From contig CACGIS010000011.1 of the NCBI GenBank assembly GCA_902573175.1, forward strand, positions 1 through 32,534: DNA of 32,534 bases, in the 5' to 3' direction. The notes beneath the pieces are model-generated. The model was not told the DNA's origin. It made no database searches and was given only the letters and a program-made list of their open reading frames with translations. The position numbers and the translations under genes were made by a program. Below, in pieces: positions 1 to 7,186 of this stretch (positions within the stretch are counted from its first letter, which is position 1; each line of letters starts with the position of its first letter). The stretch is from Paracoccaceae bacterium. GTDB taxonomy: Bacteria; Pseudomonadota; Alphaproteobacteria; Rhodobacterales; Rhodobacteraceae.

Positions 1-846
1 AGAAGAAAGCCCCTTTGTTAGCTCTAAGTTTTTTCTAGTTGCTGTATCTATAGTCATAAAGGATGAGTTTAGTTCGCGCCTTGGTCTTGATAATAATGGG
101 AGCTTGCCCTTTTGTGTTATTTGTAAATATTCTATGATGGCTCCCATAGATGATAGTTCAGCTCTAGTGAAGGATCCCAAGCCATCGACGGTCTCAACGT
201 TAAAGGTTTTTTTTAAACGTTCTCGCGCAGAACTGCTGTCAAAAGCGGAATTTCCAAGCTCCGTGACACTGATACCAAACTCCTCTGCTATGTTTCGATG
301 CGCTTTCGCTAAGCTTTCAGAAAGCAGTATTTCACTAGGAGAAAGTCTGGTTAACTCCGAGGCTAATCTTTCTGGCTTTATGCTAGAAATGTAAAAAGAC
401 CCCGTCGAAATATCTATCCAAGAAACTGATGCTTCTTCGTGTACCAAAGAATAAGCAGCTAGGTAGTTACTTCTCTTAGCGTCTAACAAGTTATCTTCTG
501 TTATGGTTCCAGGGGTGACTAGCCTTACAACCTCTCTTCTAACTACAGCTTTGTAACCCCTTTTTTTTGCTTCTTCTGGGCTTTCCATTTGCTCACAAAT
601 TGCAACTCGAAAACCTTTGTTTATTAATGTGTAAATATAGTTTTCTGCAGAATGATGAGGGACCCCACACATCGGTATATCTTCTCCACTATGCTTTCCT
701 CGTTTTGTTAAAGCGATATCTAACGCACTGGATGCAACTTTAGCATCTTCAAAAAATAACTCATAGAAATCGCCCATTCTGTAGAACAATAAAGCCTCAG
801 AATAGTCAGATTTGATTTCCATGTATTGCGACATCATTGGTGTCAC
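1..846 (-). CDS. mutS: DNA mismatch repair protein MutS, N-terminal part (runs off the window start)
   Basis: MutS recognises mismatches and small loops in DNA and starts methyl-independent mismatch repair with MutL. The 282 residues visible here are the N-terminal third of a protein usually near 870 residues. The mismatch-reading Phe-x-Glu motif is seen as F27-Y28-E29 in GDFYELFFEDA. It is followed by the MutS landmark CGVPHH, then by ICEQME and RLVTPGT, which end domain I. I place the start at a GTG (bases 846-844), because GGGAG lies just upstream and the resulting VTPMMSQYMEIK matches the usual TPMM.QY start; in-frame ATG codons at 837 and 834 would cut into it. The reading frame stays open to base 1, so the truncation comes from the window edge. 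msrA lies upstream on the same strand after 80 bases. Confidence 0.95.
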   Translation of the reverse strand, partial: MTPMMSQYMEIKSDYSEALLFYRMGDFYELFFEDAKVASSALDIALTKRGKHSGEDIPMCGVPHHSAENYIYTLINKGFRVAICEQMESPEEAKKRGYKAVVRREVVRLVTPGTITEDNLLDAKRSNYLAAYSLVHEEASVSWIDISTGSFYISSIKPERLASELTRLSPSEILLSESLAKAHRNIAEEFGISVTELGNSAFDSSSARERLKKTFNVETVDGLGSFTRAELSSMGAIIEYLQITQKGKLPLLSRPRRELNSSFMTIDTATRKNLELTKGLSS

Positions 847-926
847 GACGGTTCTCCCAAGCTCTAAAATAGTCTAACACTTGTTTCGCTGTGTAAAAGC
901 TGAAAAACTTCGGCCATAAATGTTTG

Positions 927-1583
927 TCAATTCAAGAATGCATCTTTGCCCCAAACCTCTTTGAGGCGCTCATCTCTCCCGCAGGCGGAACGGTATCTTT
1001 TGTAAGCATTTTTTTGTTTGATTGGGCCAAATCTAGTCAATACCAGATTCTCGCCCTTGTAATAGTCTTGATGATATTTCTCGGCAGTAAAAAATTTGCT
1101 CACTTCTAAAATAGGGGTAACAATCTTTTCACCCAGAATTGCTTCCGCCTCTAGAAGGGCATTTTTTGCAATTAAAATTTGATTTGGTTTGGCAAAAATA
1201 GCTGACTTATAGCTATGACCCCGATCACAGAACTGCCCACCAGCATCAGTAGGGTCGATAGAACGAAAGAATTTATATAAAATATTTTTTGTTGTAATTA
1301 TTTCGGGATCAAAGTGAATAATGACGGCTTCATAGTGTCCTGTGCCACCTTTTACGACCTGCTTGTAGGTCGGGTTTTCTACAAACCCACCAGTGTAACC
1401 AGAAATGACCTCACTGACCCCGTTCACTTTTTCAAAATCAGCTTCCACACACCAAAAGCATCCACCTGCCAAGATTATAGAATCTTTTGATTGCGCGCGT
1501 AGAGTAAGGTTGCCTAAAAAAGGAGTTATTTGTGTTGTTAATATTAAAAATAAAATAAAGACGGTTTTTAAAATTTTATACAT
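927..1583 (-). CDS. msrA: Peptide-methionine (S)-S-oxide reductase MsrA, exported form
   Basis: MsrA reduces methionine-S-sulfoxide in oxidised proteins, using thioredoxin or a similar donor. The catalytic motif GGCFWCVEADF places the nucleophilic cysteine at residue 42. The family signatures GYTGG, HYEAV and HQDYY follow. The 218-residue product has an N-terminal hydrophobic stretch (about residues 5-24) that looks like a signal peptide or anchor, so it probably acts in the periplasm rather than the cytoplasm. The start ATG is preceded by AGGAAAG at normal spacing. It sits 80 bases upstream of mutS on the same strand; whether the two are cotranscribed is not clear. The 139-base gap on its other side separates it from a divergent aminotransferase-family gene. 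Identity is firm; the location is inferred from the leader. Confidence 0.95.
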   Translation of the reverse strand: MYKILKTVFILFLILTTQITPFLGNLTLRAQSKDSIILAGGCFWCVEADFEKVNGVSEVISGYTGGFVENPTYKQVVKGGTGHYEAVIIHFDPEIITTKNILYKFFRSIDPTDAGGQFCDRGHSYKSAIFAKPNQILIAKNALLEAEAILGEKIVTPILEVSKFFTAEKYHQDYYKGENLVLTRFGPIKQKNAYKRYRSACGRDERLKEVWGKDAFLN

Positions 1584-1721
1584 AAAGCTTTCCTGCGATT
1601 ATTAAATATAGGCTTAGGGTAAAAAAAGCTTTTGCCAACCTAGAAATTCTGAAAGACCAACGAGAAATACTTCTTGGCATAAATTAACTTACCTAATAGC
1701 AATATCGAAAAAGGGGTAAAA

Positions 1722-2630
1722 ATGACAAATACCGTTTCCACACACCAGTCAGAGGAAGATATCAGAAATGAAGATATTTTAATCTATTTAAACGGGAAAA
1801 TATTGCCAAAAAATGAGGCGGTGGTAAGCGTTTATGATAGTGGATTTATGTTGGGAGACGGCGTTTGGGAGGGATTACGGCTATATAATAATAAATGGGC
1901 CTTTTGCGGTGAACATATAGATAGGCTGTTTGAGGCAGCATTAGCGATAGATTTAGACATTGGTTTAAGTAAATCAGATGTTATTGACGCTCTTATCAAA
2001 ACTCAAAACTCCAATGGTATGGTAAACAATGCCCACGCTAGGCTTATGATAACTCGGGGACCTAAAAAAAGACCCTTTCAACATCCAGCATTATCACAAG
2101 ACGGGCCTACATTTGTTATTATCATGGAGCACTCTGTTCCCAAAATACCAAGGCCCATATCTCTAGCGACAGTGCCTCATTTGAGGGGTTTACCAATGAC
2201 GCAAGACCCAAAGTTAAACAGCCATTCAAAACTTAACTGCATATTAGCTTGCATAGCAGCAGAGAAAGCTGGTGCGGACGAGGCGCTAATGCTTGATATT
2301 AATGGCTTCGTGAACACGACGAACGCCTGCAATTTTTTTATGGTTAAAAAAGATGAAGTCTGGACCAGTACAGGTGACTACTGCATGAACGGAATTACTA
2401 GGCAAAAGGTGATAGATATCTGTAGATCAGCCGGTATACCTGTATACGAGAAAAATTTTTCTTTAGTCGATACATACAGTGCGGACGAGGCGTTTCTTAC
2501 GGGCACTTTTGGGGCGCAAACCCCAGTGGGATCTATTGATGGAAGAAGTATAGGTAAAGGCGAATTAGGTCCAATCACGGAGCGCATTAGAAAGCTTTAT
2601 AAGCTATTAATTAAAAAAGAGTGTGCATGA
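1722..2630 (+). CDS. Fold-type IV PLP enzyme (class IV aminotransferase-like)
   Basis: This is a 302-residue member of the branched-chain / D-amino-acid aminotransferase fold family. Visible landmarks are IYLNGKILP near the N-terminus, DSGFMLGDGVWEGLRLY (residues 39-55), GITRQKVIDICRSAGI, and the C-terminal ADEAFLTGTFGAQTPV. Two catalytic features are unusual. The expected Schiff-base lysine lies in a loop offering K164 or K170 (PKLNSHSKLNC). The segment that normally reads V-x-E-G...N-x-F here reads FVNTTNACNFF, so the Glu that normally contacts the PLP pyridine nitrogen appears to be Thr199. Start: ATG after GGGG at 1713-1716. The stop overlaps the start of the sulfotransferase-fold gene (ATGA), implying translational coupling. 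Substrate is unknown; a BCAT assignment should not be assumed. Related proteins, as I recall them, share the Thr-Asn pair, which would make it a subfamily trait. Confidence 0.85.
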   Translation: MTNTVSTHQSEEDIRNEDILIYLNGKILPKNEAVVSVYDSGFMLGDGVWEGLRLYNNKWAFCGEHIDRLFEAALAIDLDIGLSKSDVIDALIKTQNSNGMVNNAHARLMITRGPKKRPFQHPALSQDGPTFVIIMEHSVPKIPRPISLATVPHLRGLPMTQDPKLNSHSKLNCILACIAAEKAGADEALMLDINGFVNTTNACNFFMVKKDEVWTSTGDYCMNGITRQKVIDICRSAGIPVYEKNFSLVDTYSADEAFLTGTFGAQTPVGSIDGRSIGKGELGPITERIRKLYKLLIKKECA

Positions 2631-3343
2631 TTAATTTAGCAGTGTGGTCTGGACCGAGAAATATTTCGACAGCTTTAATGTATTCATTTGGTAATCGAGA
2701 TGATTTTGAAATAATCGATGAACCATTTTATGCAAATTATCTGATTGACACAGGTTTAGATCACCCAATGCGAGAAGAAATTATATTATCGCAATCAGAA
2801 AACGTCACAGGCGTGATAGATAATTTAACAAAAGACAGATCAATTGTTGGCAAAAATTTATACCAAAAGCATATGACTCACCATATGGTCTTTTCAGTTC
2901 CACGAGGTTGGTTTGACCAAGTAAAACACGTTTTTTTACTTAGACATCCGGCAAGAGTAATTTCAAGCTTTGCAAAAAAATACAATAAGATCAGTGAGCA
3001 AGATATCGGTTACAAAAAACAAGTAGAGTTGTTTTTGGAAATTAAAAAACGTGGCTTGGACCCCATTGTTGTTAACTCTGAAGACATCAGAAAGAAACCT
3101 GAGGAGACACTTACTAAACTATGTAACAGAGTTAATTTAGACTTTCAAAAGTCTATGTTATCTTGGCCAAAGGGTGGGCATAGAAAAGACGGTGTTTGGG
3201 CTTCACATTGGTACGGGTCAGCACATAAATCGACCGGGTTTTCTGGTCCAGAAGATAACCTACCAAATTTGCAAGGAAGAAACGCAAATCTAGCTGAGGC
3301 TTCTATGCCTCTTTATAGCTCTTTATTAAAGTTTGCTATCTAA
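2627..3343 (+). CDS. Sulfotransferase-fold P-loop protein (branched-chain aminotransferase-like partner)
   Basis: The 238-residue product resembles the sulfotransferase superfamily. A 5'-phosphosulfate-binding-like loop SGPRNISTALMYSF lies at the N-terminus and a 3'-phosphate-binding-like segment RHPARVISSFAKKY in the middle. The family usually transfers sulfate from PAPS, but this subgroup is poorly characterised. I recall relatives annotated 'branched-chain amino acid aminotransferase-like' because they occur next to or fused with a class IV aminotransferase; the arrangement here fits that. The start is taken at ATG 2627, which overlaps the upstream stop as ATGA; a GTG at 2621 in the same frame is the alternative. 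The FAH-family gene follows after 6 bases. No signal peptide or membrane segment is visible. The reaction is unknown. Confidence 0.75.
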   Translation: MINLAVWSGPRNISTALMYSFGNRDDFEIIDEPFYANYLIDTGLDHPMREEIILSQSENVTGVIDNLTKDRSIVGKNLYQKHMTHHMVFSVPRGWFDQVKHVFLLRHPARVISSFAKKYNKISEQDIGYKKQVELFLEIKKRGLDPIVVNSEDIRKKPEETLTKLCNRVNLDFQKSMLSWPKGGHRKDGVWASHWYGSAHKSTGFSGPEDNLPNLQGRNANLAEASMPLYSSLLKFAI

Positions 3344-3349
3344 CAAAGA

Positions 3350-4039
3350 ATGAAATCTGTTTTTTCAACAACTGAACCACCTCTAATCAAAGTTACCGGG
3401 AGAAACTATGGGTATCCAGTACGAAGAATTTTCTGTGTTGGTAGAAATTATGTTGAGCATGTTCTTGAGCTTGGGAATGAGTTAGAAAAAAAACAGTCGT
3501 TTTATTTTACTAAATCATTATTTTCATTATTGGGTTCAGAAAAAAACCTTACCTACCCCCCTATGACAAACGATCTGCATCATGAGGTTGAATTGGTTGT
3601 TGCTATCGCAAAACCACTTCAAAAAGCAAACAGGGAAGATCTAAAGGGTTCTATATTTGGTTATGCTTGTGGACTAGACATGACCAGGCGTGATTTACAA
3701 AGTATAGCAAAAAAACAAGGTAAACCTTGGGATATGTCAAAAGACTTTGACGGTTCTGCTATAATAGGGGAAATCACAGAGTTTGAAAAAGCTCCTCAAA
3801 TAAGAAAAGCGAACCTAAAGTTGTTTTTGAATAATAAACTTCAGCAGCATGGACGAATAGCAGACATGATCTACTCCGTTGATGAAATACTTTTAGATTT
3901 ATCAAAATACACGCAATTAATTCCTGGAGATGTAGTAATGACTGGCACACCAGCAGGCGTTAGTGCTGTGAAACCAGGTGATTTGCTGGTTGCGCAAATA
4001 GATGGCTTAAAAGAATTAAAAGTAACAATAACGGAATAA
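3350..4039 (+). CDS. Fumarylacetoacetate hydrolase family protein (acylpyruvase type)
   Basis: This is a 229-residue single-domain FAH-family protein, close in layout to small bacterial acylpyruvate or fumarylpyruvate hydrolases. The metal site is visible in HHEVELVVAIAKP (two Glu), followed by the Asp of GLDMTRRDLQ. The segment KPWDMSKDFDGSA and the C-terminal GDVVMTGTPAGV complete the fold signature. Such enzymes cleave C-C bonds in acylpyruvates with Mg2+ or Mn2+, or act as oxaloacetate decarboxylases; the specific substrate cannot be read from sequence. It begins 6 bases after the sulfotransferase-fold gene with only a weak AAAGA ribosome site, so it is probably cotranscribed. Its 3' end lies 4 bases from the convergent BKACE gene. 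It may act on a keto acid produced by the aminotransferase-like neighbour, which is inference. Confidence 0.88.
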   Translation: MKSVFSTTEPPLIKVTGRNYGYPVRRIFCVGRNYVEHVLELGNELEKKQSFYFTKSLFSLLGSEKNLTYPPMTNDLHHEVELVVAIAKPLQKANREDLKGSIFGYACGLDMTRRDLQSIAKKQGKPWDMSKDFDGSAIIGEITEFEKAPQIRKANLKLFLNNKLQQHGRIADMIYSVDEILLDLSKYTQLIPGDVVMTGTPAGVSAVKPGDLLVAQIDGLKELKVTITE

Positions 4040-4043
4040 TAAT

Positions 4044-4871
4044 CTAACCTGAAAGGCCGAGTAAATTTCTGGCTTCTTGTGAGGTCGCAACTGGTCTATT
4101 GTACAGTTCACATAACTCGACAGCCCTTTTAACAAGTGCTGCATTAGATGGTGCCAGAGTTTCTTTATCAAGCCGAACATTATCCTCCAGGCCAACTCTT
4201 GTATGGCCACCGGCTTTAATAGACCATTCGTTAACTAGGATTTGGTTTGCACCTATTCCTGCCCCACACCATTCTGATTTAGGTGCACGTTTCTGCATTA
4301 ACTCAACATAAAATTTGAATATAGTTTCATCTGCTGGCATAGCATTTTTTACACCCATCACGAATTGAACATACAAATCCCCATAAAGAAGTCCTTTAGA
4401 GTGCATATCGATAGCATTAATTATATGTGAAAGATCGAAAGCCTCTACTTCAGGCATAACTTTGTGAATACGCATTTGCTCCGCTAACCAAAGAATTAGT
4501 TCTGGTGAGTTTTCATAAACTCGTGTTGGGAAATTGTTAGAACCCACTGACAAAGATGCCATATCTGGTTTTAATGGTAGCATCCCTCCCCGCTCTTTTC
4601 CCGAACCAGATCTTCCCCCTGTTGAAAACTGAATAATCATATCTGGGCAGTGCTTTGAAATACCTTCCTTCAGTAAAGCAAATTTTTCTGGATCAGATGT
4701 TGGGGTTTCATCTTCATTTCTGACATGAGCGTGGCATATTGTTGCCCCAGCTTCGAAAGATTCATGTGTGCTTTCTATCTGCTCAGATATCGAAATTGGC
4801 ACATTAGGGTTGTCTTTCTTTGTTGGAAGAGATCCAGTGATCGCAACACAAATAATACATGGTTTGCTCAT
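4044..4871 (-). CDS. Beta-keto acid cleavage enzyme (BKACE / 3-keto-5-aminohexanoate cleavage family, DUF849)
   Basis: The 275-residue product matches the BKACE family. These zinc enzymes condense a beta-keto acid with acetyl-CoA and split it into acetoacetate and a CoA ester. The zinc ligands expected in the family are present: H47 and H49 in CHAHVR and E229 in VGLEDNVR. Other family marks are QFSTGGRSG, SLSVGS and AGIGANQI. The N-terminal MSKPCIICVAITGS is typical, and length is normal (about 270-310). It converges on the FAH gene with a 4-base gap and is transcribed away from the DMT exporter. The family covers many substrates (aminohexanoate, carnitine-derived and other keto acids), so no specific reaction is assigned. 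Position next to three other small-molecule enzymes suggests, but does not prove, a shared pathway. Confidence 0.9.
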   Translation of the reverse strand: MSKPCIICVAITGSLPTKKDNPNVPISISEQIESTHESFEAGATICHAHVRNEDETPTSDPEKFALLKEGISKHCPDMIIQFSTGGRSGSGKERGGMLPLKPDMASLSVGSNNFPTRVYENSPELILWLAEQMRIHKVMPEVEAFDLSHIINAIDMHSKGLLYGDLYVQFVMGVKNAMPADETIFKFYVELMQKRAPKSEWCGAGIGANQILVNEWSIKAGGHTRVGLEDNVRLDKETLAPSNAALVKRAVELCELYNRPVATSQEARNLLGLSG

Positions 4872-4957
4872 TAAGCTTTCTCTACTTTCTATAATGATTT
4901 ATTTCTATTGCTGGGCCACTAAACCATTTTACATAAATTCGAGCAAGGTCGGTATGT

Positions 4958-5830
4958 ATGTTAAATAAAAAGAACCTTTCAATTTTAACAGTGATTTTAG
5001 CGGCAACTTTGTGGGGTACAACGGGAACCGTTCAAGCGCTCATTCCTGATTATAAAGAGCCTTTGGTTGTGGGTGCTATACGTCTCTATTTAGCAGCAAT
5101 TTATTTATTTTTAATATCGATTTTGTTTGATAAAAACCTACTTTCTGCCATTTTTAAGTCCCCTGTTTTAATAGCCTTTTCTGGCCTATTTATGATGTTA
5201 TATAACATGACTTTTTTTGCGGCTGTTTTGATTTCTGGTGTGGGCGTAGGAACAGCGATTACTATTGGCAGTGCGCCTATTTGGGCAATTTTATTCGAGT
5301 TTATTGTACTAAAATCGACACATGGTTTGAATAAACTAATTGGCGCAATTCTGGCTGTTACTGGTATCTGCGTCTTGATGCTTTTTGGTGATAATACTGA
5401 CTGGTCAAACTTAGGTACTTTTTTGGCTCTACTTTCAGGTTTGTCTTATGCGCTCTATTCACTGTCTACATCTAGGATAGTTAAGGAGCTTTCACACCAT
5501 AATACGGCTGCTTGGACGTTTCTAATAGCTGCGTTTATATCTACGCCAGTATTTATTTTTTTTCCATCATCTTGGGTGTTTTCGCACGATGCAATTTACT
5601 ATCTAATTTTTCTTGGAACTTTTGCTACGGGTATTGCATACTCTTTTTTTACGTTTGGACTGAAATATTTGACCTCTTCAACTGCAGTGACGTTGTCACT
5701 AGTAGAACCAATAACCGCTGTAATTTTGGCACTAATAATTTTGGGGGAGTTTTTTTCCATGAGCCAATATTTAGCTATCATGGTTATAATTCTAGGATTA
5801 TATTTTACATCTAAAAGTGAGTCTGATTAG
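4958..5830 (+). CDS. DMT-superfamily (EamA) transporter
   Basis: This is a 290-residue, very hydrophobic protein with about ten predicted membrane spans arranged as two EamA repeats. The first runs from [17 protein letters not shown] to the [11 protein letters not shown] segment, the second from [16 protein letters not shown] to the [10 protein letters not shown] end. The second repeat carries the usual [18 protein letters not shown] signature. Members export amino acids, nucleotides or other metabolites, and the substrate cannot be assigned. The ATG at 4958 opens the repeat directly. Upstream lie 86 bases shared with the divergent BKACE gene, which could hold both promoters. The final codons overlap the convergent aroC stop codon (4 shared bases), leaving no space for a terminator. 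Confidence 0.88.
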   Translation: MLNKKNLSILTVILAATLWGTTGTVQALIPDYKEPLVVGAIRLYLAAIYLFLISILFDKNLLSAIFKSPVLIAFSGLFMMLYNMTFFAAVLISGVGVGTAITIGSAPIWAILFEFIVLKSTHGLNKLIGAILAVTGICVLMLFGDNTDWSNLGTFLALLSGLSYALYSLSTSRIVKELSHHNTAAWTFLIAAFISTPVFIFFPSSWVFSHDAIYYLIFLGTFATGIAYSFFTFGLKYLTSSTAVTLSLVEPITAVILALIILGEFFSMSQYLAIMVIILGLYFTSKSESD

Positions 5831-6930
5831 CCTATTTGGCCTCTGTTTTCACCTATTTGGCCCCGGTGCAAAAGATAATGGTCAAGTAGAGTGCACGCCA
5901 TCATAGCCTCGCCAACTGGAACAGCCCGAATACCCACACAAGGATCATGCCGCCCCTTAGTTATAATTTCAGTCTCTTCGCCCTTTTGTGTTATTGTTTT
6001 TTTAGGTGATAGGATTGAGGAAGTTGGTTTAACTGCAAACCTTACAACAATTTCTTGTCCAGTGGAGATGCCGCCCAGTATACCGCCAGAATGGTTTGAT
6101 GAATATCGAGGTCCGTTTTTCCCATCCATGAAAATCTCATCTGCATTTTGAGACCCTAAAAGTGATGCAGCATTCATACCTTCGCCAATCTCTACACCCT
6201 TAACGGCGTTTATTGACATCATCGCGGCTGCTAAGTCAGTATCAATCTTTCCATATATGGGAGCTCCTAAACCAGGAGAGACATTTTTAGCTATAATTTC
6301 GATTATGGCCCCAACAGAGTCCCGAGACTTTCTGACTGTCTCTAAATAATCTTTCCACTTGCTGACAGCTTTCAAATCGGGACACCAAAAAGGATTATCG
6401 TCAATTTGATTTAAATCAATTCTAGATCTATCAATTTTTTGATCGCCCATTTGCGTCATATAACCGTATATTTCTAAATTGGGCGCTAAATGTTTTAGTA
6501 CAAGGCGTGCTACTCCACCTGCAGCCACTCGAGCAGCAGTTTCTCTGGCCGATGATCTACCGCCACCACGATAATCTCGGATGCCATATTTCTGCCAGTA
6601 GGTTATGTCTGCATGACCGGGTCGGAAAGTTTGAGCTATTTCGCTGTAATCTTTTGATCTTTGATCAGTGTTTTTAATTATTAATTGGATAGGTGTCCCT
6701 GTCGAAACCCCTTCAAAAACACCAGATAATATTTCAACACTATCTGCTTCATTTCTTTGGGTTGTATATTTGTTTTGACCCGGTTTTCTTTTATCCATCC
6801 AAACTTGCAATTTGTTTTGATCGATTTCTATGCCTGGAGGACAACCGTCTATAGTTGCACCAAGACTTGGGCCGTGGCTCTCGCCCCAGGTTGTCACTTT
6901 ATACATATGTCCAAAAGAATTTAGGCTCAT
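5827..6930 (-). CDS. aroC: Chorismate synthase
   Basis: AroC converts EPSP to chorismate, the last common step of aromatic amino acid synthesis, with reduced FMN. All three family signatures are present: [18 protein letters not shown] near the N-terminus, the central [33 protein letters not shown] region (positions about 6530-6630), and [17 protein letters not shown] near the C-terminus. The start is set at ATG 6930, giving [20 protein letters not shown] and 367 residues, the usual family length. The open frame continues about 46 codons upstream without conserved residues, towards the riboswitch, so the longer start is unlikely. The C-terminus ends [12 protein letters not shown], an apparent 7-codon duplication. 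The stop overlaps the convergent DMT gene. Confidence 0.96.
   Translation of the reverse strand: MSLNSFGHMYKVTTWGESHGPSLGATIDGCPPGIEIDQNKLQVWMDKRKPGQNKYTTQRNEADSVEILSGVFEGVSTGTPIQLIIKNTDQRSKDYSEIAQTFRPGHADITYWQKYGIRDYRGGGRSSARETAARVAAGGVARLVLKHLAPNLEIYGYMTQMGDQKIDRSRIDLNQIDDNPFWCPDLKAVSKWKDYLETVRKSRDSVGAIIEIIAKNVSPGLGAPIYGKIDTDLAAAMMSINAVKGVEIGEGMNAASLLGSQNADEIFMDGKNGPRYSSNHSGGILGGISTGQEIVVRFAVKPTSSILSPKKTITQKGEETEIITKGRHDPCVGIRAVPVGEAMMACTLLDHYLLHRGQIGENRGQIG
5831..5862 (-). repeat. Short direct repeat at the aroC 3' end
   Basis: The 11-base unit CCTATTTGGCC occurs at 5831-5841 and again at 5852-5862, exactly 21 bases apart. On the minus strand this encodes [12 protein letters not shown], the last residues of AroC before the stop. 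The repeat keeps the reading frame. A slippage or duplication event at the 3' end is the simple explanation. Confidence 0.8.
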
Positions 6931-7050
6931 TATCAATAACTTTCTATTACAATCATTCTGATACTGTCTCTTATTGCGCTGGGCAAGTCTTACACAAAAG
7001 TAAATTTTATTATCTTTCTTGACCTTAATAAAATTTGTGATAGTTCGTAA

Positions 7051-7136
7051 ACAACCTCGGGGAGCCAAAAATCGGCTGAGATGCGCAAGCGAACCCGTAG
7101 AACCTGAACCGGATAACGCCGGCGGAGGGAAGGATA
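7051..7136 (+). promoter_or_regulatory. TPP riboswitch (THI element) aptamer
   Basis: The conserved thiamine pyrophosphate aptamer core is readable. CGGGGAGCC at 7058-7066 pairs through P2 with GGCTGAG at 7074-7080, and the invariant CTGAGA is at 7076-7081. ACCCGT follows at 7093-7098, ACCTGA at 7102-7107, the P5-type hairpin CCGGATAACGCCGG at 7109-7122, and GGAGGGAAGG at 7124-7133. A short P1 may form between CCT 7055-7057 and AGG 7131-7133. It lies directly upstream of thiBPQ. Binding of TPP is expected to switch the thiamine transporter off. Confidence 0.96.
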
Positions 7137-7160
7137 AACTTCTTTAAGTTTGAACTTGCT

Positions 7161-7180
7161 CTCCCCGAAAAAGTGAGGAG
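7161..7180 (+). promoter_or_regulatory. Riboswitch expression platform: anti-Shine-Dalgarno hairpin before thiB
   Basis: CTCC at 7161-7164 can pair with GGAG at 7177-7180, which is part of the thiB ribosome site GAGGAG (7175-7180). The same stretch CTCCCCGA (7161-7168) is also perfectly complementary over 8 bases to TCGGGGAG (7057-7064) in the 5' strand of the aptamer. The two pairings exclude each other, so this looks like translational control. No T-run follows the hairpin, so it is not an obvious intrinsic terminator. The pairing is seen in sequence; the mechanism is inferred. Confidence 0.7.
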
Positions 7181-7186
7181 ATTGAA

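Noticed and set aside
1584-1721. Promoters in the msrA / aminotransferase divergent gap
   Set aside because: TTGGCA-like boxes occur on both strands, but no -10 box at suitable spacing is convincing.
6931-7068. Extended N-terminus of aroC
   Set aside because: The frame is open to 7068 but encodes no conserved residues and runs into the riboswitch; MSLNSFGH at 6930 is the family start.
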